This document shows positions 6,020-9,211 of a stretch of DNA of 9,211 nucleotides, in pieces. The DNA lies in contig CAMLFF010000112.1 of the NCBI GenBank assembly GCA_946479185.1, positions 1 through 9,211 on the forward strand. The letters are read 5' to 3'. The notes below the pieces were generated by a model that was not told the origin of the DNA, searched no databases, and saw nothing but the letters and a program-made list of their open reading frames with translations. Position 1 is the stretch's first letter, and every line of letters starts with the position of its first letter. Position numbers and translations under genes: made by a program. The DNA comes from an uncultured Sphingobium sp. (GTDB taxonomy: Bacteria; Pseudomonadota; Alphaproteobacteria; Sphingomonadales; Sphingomonadaceae).

Positions 6020-6994
6020 TCAGAGCGCCCGTTCAACGGATAGCTTCGCCATACCGCGACGACGAAAGTCACGAGGCGCGACTGCATATTTCTCGTGAAA
6101 TCGGCGTGTGAAATGGGCGGCGCTGTTGAAGCCCCAGGAGAATGCGATTTCAGTGAGCGTGTGCGCATGCCAGGCTGGATTGCACATCTGCCGCGCGCAT
6201 TCTTCCAATCGACGCCGCAGGATGTACGCCGACATTTTCTCCCCTCCGGAAGAAAAGACGGTGCGCAGATAGCGTGCTGAAACCCGCAGGCCACTCGCGA
6301 CCGAGGCTGGCGACAATTCGGGATCTCGCAGATTATCCTCGATGAACTGGATGACGTCCTTCCGGCGCTGCCACGCCAGTGCAGAGGCTTCACCCTGAGC
6401 GTCACACCCCATCGTGTACGACATGGAGATCATTTCGAGCAGGTAACGTGCGACCCGTTCCTCATCGAGCGGTGAGCAACCCTGGCCTTGACCAGAGCTC
6501 AGTTCGCGCACCATTGCGGCCACGGTTCCGGTTAGACCGGTGGCGCGCCCCAGCCTCTCTCCCCGGAACTGCTCTGGCGTGGGCAAATGCTCGTGCAATA
6601 TCTTCGGCGGCACGCGGACCATGATGTTGACCGCAGGCCCGTCGGTTTTGAAATAATGCGGAAGGCCAGTGTCGCACAGCACGAAATCGCCCGGCGTCAG
6701 CTCTGCTTCCTTGCCGCACTGGAAGAAGGTGCCAGTCCCCTCGGCCTGAAAGAGGAAATTATAGTGGCGCGGCGTGCTGCTCACAATGTCGCTGCGCCGA
6801 CGCTCGACGCTGCAACGATCCACAGAGTGCCGCGCGATTTTGACCGGCCCTAACTGTGTTACCCGTAATTCGGCATCGAATTTATCGGTATCCACAGGCG
6901 TAAACTGGCATTTGCTCATGAGCGTTGCGTAAAGCGTGCCCCAAGCGACGCCGCGACCCATGGGGGGAAGGCCGTGAGTACTGATTAGATTCAT
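6020..6994 (-). CDS. AraC-family transcriptional regulator
   Basis: 324 residues. The N-terminal part (about 30-190) resembles the AraC_binding_2-type sensor domain, with an RHYNFLFQAEGTGTF strand and a LTPGDFVLCDTGLPHYF turn typical of these jelly-roll domains. The C-terminal 105 residues hold the two helix-turn-helix units of AraC proteins: SPASVASGLRVSARYLRTVF (about 228-247) and the highly conserved TEIAFSWGFNSAAHFTRRFH (about 281-300), followed by the family ending APRDFRRRG. It should bind DNA as an effector-responsive activator, most simply of the adjacent amidohydrolase/aldolase genes and perhaps of the divergent triple-NTF2 gene. The effector is unknown. A TTG at 6997 directly precedes the ATG at 6994; AGGA lies 7 nt from the ATG, which is therefore chosen. 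Confidence 0.93.
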   Translation of the reverse strand: MNLISTHGLPPMGRGVAWGTLYATLMSKCQFTPVDTDKFDAELRVTQLGPVKIARHSVDRCSVERRRSDIVSSTPRHYNFLFQAEGTGTFFQCGKEAELTPGDFVLCDTGLPHYFKTDGPAVNIMVRVPPKILHEHLPTPEQFRGERLGRATGLTGTVAAMVRELSSGQGQGCSPLDEERVARYLLEMISMSYTMGCDAQGEASALAWQRRKDVIQFIEDNLRDPELSPASVASGLRVSARYLRTVFSSGGEKMSAYILRRRLEECARQMCNPAWHAHTLTEIAFSWGFNSAAHFTRRFHEKYAVAPRDFRRRGMAKLSVERAL

Positions 6995-7001
6995 CAAGCT
7001 A

Positions 7002-7006
7002 TCCTT
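7002..7006 (-). promoter_or_regulatory. Ribosome binding site of the AraC-family gene
   Basis: AAGGA on the minus strand lies 7 nt before the ATG at 6994-6992 and only 4 nt before the TTG at 6997, so the ATG is favoured. Confidence 0.5.
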
Positions 7007-7262
7007 TCAGAAAGCCCCACCCTTTTTGGGCAGCGGTTCGCTGATCTCCGATACGTTTCGTTGCATTCACGCGGATGAGAGTCAACGCATGTGCAAAGGT
7101 TGCTACCGTTTATGCTTCGAAGGCTTCATAGTTGTAGAACTCATCTTTGGTTTCGTCTTTATGGCTTGACTGAAATGGCGCAATCATTGGCACGCCAGTG
7201 TCATTGCGCGGGTTGAGCCTTGTTTCAGCTTGGGCCGCGTCCCATCGCTCTGTGATGACTTT

Positions 7263-7267
7263 AGGAG
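7263..7267 (+). promoter_or_regulatory. Ribosome binding site of the second triple-NTF2 gene
   Basis: AGGAG lies 8 nt before the ATG at 7276, a near-ideal Shine-Dalgarno that fixes the start. Confidence 0.75.
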
Positions 7268-7275
7268 CTTCCAGC

Positions 7276-9211
7276 ATGTCGCATGTCACTCTCCGTCTCG
7301 CGACGATCGTCTTCGCTCTTATGGGCACGACTGCTGCTACCCAAGCGCAGACGTCCCAGGAGGTCGACGAACTGGCCCGCGATGTGAGCCGATTGGAAGC
7401 GCTGCGTGCCGTAAAGGATCTTCAGCGGGCCTATGCTCAATATGCCCAATATGGGCTCTGGGGCGAGATGGCTGGCCTGTTCTCCAATGGGAGCAAGGTC
7501 AGATGGGGTGACGAGATTATCGAGGGGCGCAGCGACATCGCCGCTTGGCTGGGCGAGCGCAGTGGCCCTGTCAGTCAGCCAGGTGGCATCAATACCGAGC
7601 TGATCGATGACCCTTTGATCAACCTCTCGGTCGATGGCCGCTCCGCGCAAGGTCGCTGGCGTGGCCTCGCGCTGCGCGGTGATGGCAAGGGTCGAGCCTG
7701 GATGGAAGGCGGCATGTATGAAAATCGCTATGTGCTGGAGAATGGCACATGGAAGATCGCTGCGCTCCATTATCATCCCGAGTTTGAAGGCGACTATAAG
7801 ACGGGCTGGAGCAATGTCGGGCAACGAAATCTGCCAATTGTGCCCTATCATTTCACGGTCGAAGAGGTGGGGATACCCATTCCGCAGCCTCGGGGTAAGG
7901 CGCCACCGAGCGGCACGACCCCGCAATCGCTATCCGATCGTGTGGCGGACCTGAATGATGAGGACGACGTCAGGAACTTGCAGCACGCTTATGGCTATTA
8001 TGTCGCGAGGCGGATGTGGAGCGACGTTGTTGACCTGTTCACGGAAGACGGCGCGGTCGAACTCGGCGGCAAAGTCTATCGCGGAAAGCAGGGCGTGCGC
8101 GAGGTCATGTCGCTGATGGGCCCTGAAAATCTCAGCCACGGCATCATCAATGATTATCTGCCCTTCGACACGATCGTAGAGGTGAAGCCGGGCGGGCAGG
8201 AGGCCTTCACGCGGGGGACGGAACTCGCGATGGTGGGTGATGCCGACGCGGGCACGGCACGCTGGAAGATCAACGTCTTTCGCAATCGCTTCGTGCGGGA
8301 AAATGGACTTTGGAAAGTCCGGGAGATGCGGATCGCCTCGATCATGGATGTCGATTATGCAAAAGGCTGGGGCTTGGCGGACACGCGCTCCGGCCATGCC
8401 GCGCGACCGGATATGCCAGCCTTTCTCGGGCCAAGCGGATCGCAGCGCCGAGGACCATCGACCAAGTTCAAAGTCACCGGCCTGAGAGCATTGACCGGCA
8501 AGGCCCCCTCCAGTGCCCGCGCAACAGCAAACGATCTATCCGATATTCGCAGGCGCTTGTTAAGGTCAGCCGCGTGGGACGGCACACAGAATGTCTCCGC
8601 CGCCTATGGCTATTGTTTGGATGATTTCCAATGGCCCTGCATGTCCGGCATCTTCGCCCAGAAGGGCAATAAGCAATCGCCATTCGCAGGCTATTATTTC
8701 GGGCGGGATCGTATCGCGGGCGCTGCGACAGCCATGTATGGCAAGACGCCCGATCCAGCGACCGTCACGCGCGAGAAGATTGCTTATCATTGGCGTATAG
8801 CGCCGGTCATCAACGCCTCACAGGATGGCCGCTCGACATTGCTGCGCACCTATCTGTTCCACCCAAACACCGCCAAATATGATGTAGCGGGCGGCGGGCC
8901 GAACAAGGGCAACACCATTCAGAGCGGTATGTACCCAAACGATCAGGTGGTGCTCGAAGACGGTAGCTGGAAGCTTTGGACGCTCACAATAGATGAGCCC
9001 TATATGATGATGCCCAATTGGCAGGGCGGCTGGTCTGCCGCTAAGCCACCGGCAGCCGGAGGCGGAATGCGCGCCAGCCCATTGTTGCAACGCTACCCAC
9101 CCGACTTACTGCTCACCAAGCTTGGAAAGCGCGAAGAGGGCTTCGCTGGCGGGACTGGGACGAAGATCGACTGGCCAGGCATCCTCCCGATGTGGTTCCA
9201 TTATCGCAATC
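7276..9211 (+). CDS. Secreted protein with three tandem NTF2/SnoaL-like domains, partial (runs off right edge)
   Basis: The frame is open from ATG 7276 to the window edge (645 codons, no stop). Alignment with the minus-strand relative at 890-2833 suggests only about 20-30 residues are missing. A Sec signal peptide is visible, with a hydrophobic stretch and cleavage near ATQA-Q (residues 21-25). It has no lipobox, so a soluble periplasmic protein is expected. Three NTF2/SnoaL-like domains lie at about 40-195, 225-370 and 428-590. Each ends with a tryptophan strand and a closing motif: YKTGW, YAKGW and WQGGW. Domain 1 has HYHPEF, as in the relative. Domain 3 reads WPCMSGIFAQKG where the relative has WDDTANLFSTDG, so its acidic pocket residues are lost. 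The function is unknown; by family it could be a lyase, dehydratase, isomerase or ligand carrier. It probably shares control with the divergent AraC-family gene. Confidence 0.9.
   Translation, partial: MSHVTLRLATIVFALMGTTAATQAQTSQEVDELARDVSRLEALRAVKDLQRAYAQYAQYGLWGEMAGLFSNGSKVRWGDEIIEGRSDIAAWLGERSGPVSQPGGINTELIDDPLINLSVDGRSAQGRWRGLALRGDGKGRAWMEGGMYENRYVLENGTWKIAALHYHPEFEGDYKTGWSNVGQRNLPIVPYHFTVEEVGIPIPQPRGKAPPSGTTPQSLSDRVADLNDEDDVRNLQHAYGYYVARRMWSDVVDLFTEDGAVELGGKVYRGKQGVREVMSLMGPENLSHGIINDYLPFDTIVEVKPGGQEAFTRGTELAMVGDADAGTARWKINVFRNRFVRENGLWKVREMRIASIMDVDYAKGWGLADTRSGHAARPDMPAFLGPSGSQRRGPSTKFKVTGLRALTGKAPSSARATANDLSDIRRRLLRSAAWDGTQNVSAAYGYCLDDFQWPCMSGIFAQKGNKQSPFAGYYFGRDRIAGAATAMYGKTPDPATVTREKIAYHWRIAPVINASQDGRSTLLRTYLFHPNTAKYDVAGGGPNKGNTIQSGMYPNDQVVLEDGSWKLWTLTIDEPYMMMPNWQGGWSAAKPPAAGGGMRASPLLQRYPPDLLLTKLGKREEGFAGGTGTKIDWPGILPMWFHYRN

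Larger units (their letters stand above)
6995..7275. promoter_or_regulatory. Divergent control region between the AraC gene and the second triple-NTF2 gene
   Basis: This 281-nt stretch lies between two head-to-head genes and must hold both 5' regions. It is less GC-rich than the genes. A short inverted repeat GCAA-AGG-TTGC lies at about 7093-7103, and TTGCA near 7060 is mirrored by TGCAA near 7092; both are candidate operators only. I find no convincing -35/-10 pair. The part from about 7110 to 7220 reads on the minus strand as a plausible protein end (see findings) but has no start of its own. Confidence 0.45.

Noticed and set aside
7110..7328. Minus-strand 72-codon frame as an intact gene
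   Set aside because: Its start lies inside the signal-peptide region of the plus-strand gene and it has no ribosome site. Only its last part looks protein-like, so it is kept as a possible remnant rather than a gene.
7230..7926. Frames of 93 codons (plus) and 221 codons (minus) over the start of the second triple-NTF2 gene
   Set aside because: Both overlap the well-supported coding frame from 7276 with its AGGAG site and signal peptide, and neither shows a domain signature.
1..9211. Insertion sequences, tRNA/rRNA genes, CRISPR arrays or attachment sites
   Set aside because: I looked for transposase-like proteins, long terminal repeats, regularly spaced direct repeats and tRNA-like segments on both strands and saw none.

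Overview
The window looks like an accessory catabolic locus of a high-GC Gram-negative bacterium. Two lipoprotein signals, one of them twin-arginine, and an AraC regulator next to ring-fission-type enzymes suggest an alphaproteobacterium, most likely a sphingomonad. That placement is inference from gene style; no rRNA, tRNA or other phylogenetic marker is present.

Layout. Positions 1-6994 carry six genes on the minus strand. In transcription order they are an AraC-family regulator (6994-6020), a LigI-like amidohydrolase (5836 or 5875 to 4889), an HpcH/HpaI-type class II aldolase (4779-4015), an exported SsuA/THI5-like solute-binding lipoprotein (3843-2830), a predicted Tat-exported lipoprotein with three tandem NTF2/SnoaL-like domains (2833-890), and a two-domain cupin protein (886 to beyond the left edge). 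The last three are packed tightly: a TTG start overlaps a TGA stop, and the next gene starts 3 nt after a stop. Wider gaps (141-184, 109 and 171 nt) separate the upstream genes. On the plus strand, a second triple-NTF2 protein with a Sec signal peptide starts at 7276 and runs off the right edge. It diverges from the regulator across a 281-nt control region.

How it may work together. The hydrolase plus pyruvate-type aldolase pair resembles the end of a ring-fission pathway (lactone hydrolysis, then retro-aldol cleavage). The exported triple-NTF2 proteins, the binding protein and the cupin would act earlier, on capture or first conversion of the substrate. The substrate is not shown by the sequence. 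The two long, exported, three-domain NTF2-like proteins flanking the locus are its most distinctive element, and I do not recognise a characterised relative with this architecture. No mobile elements, CRISPR arrays or RNA genes were seen.
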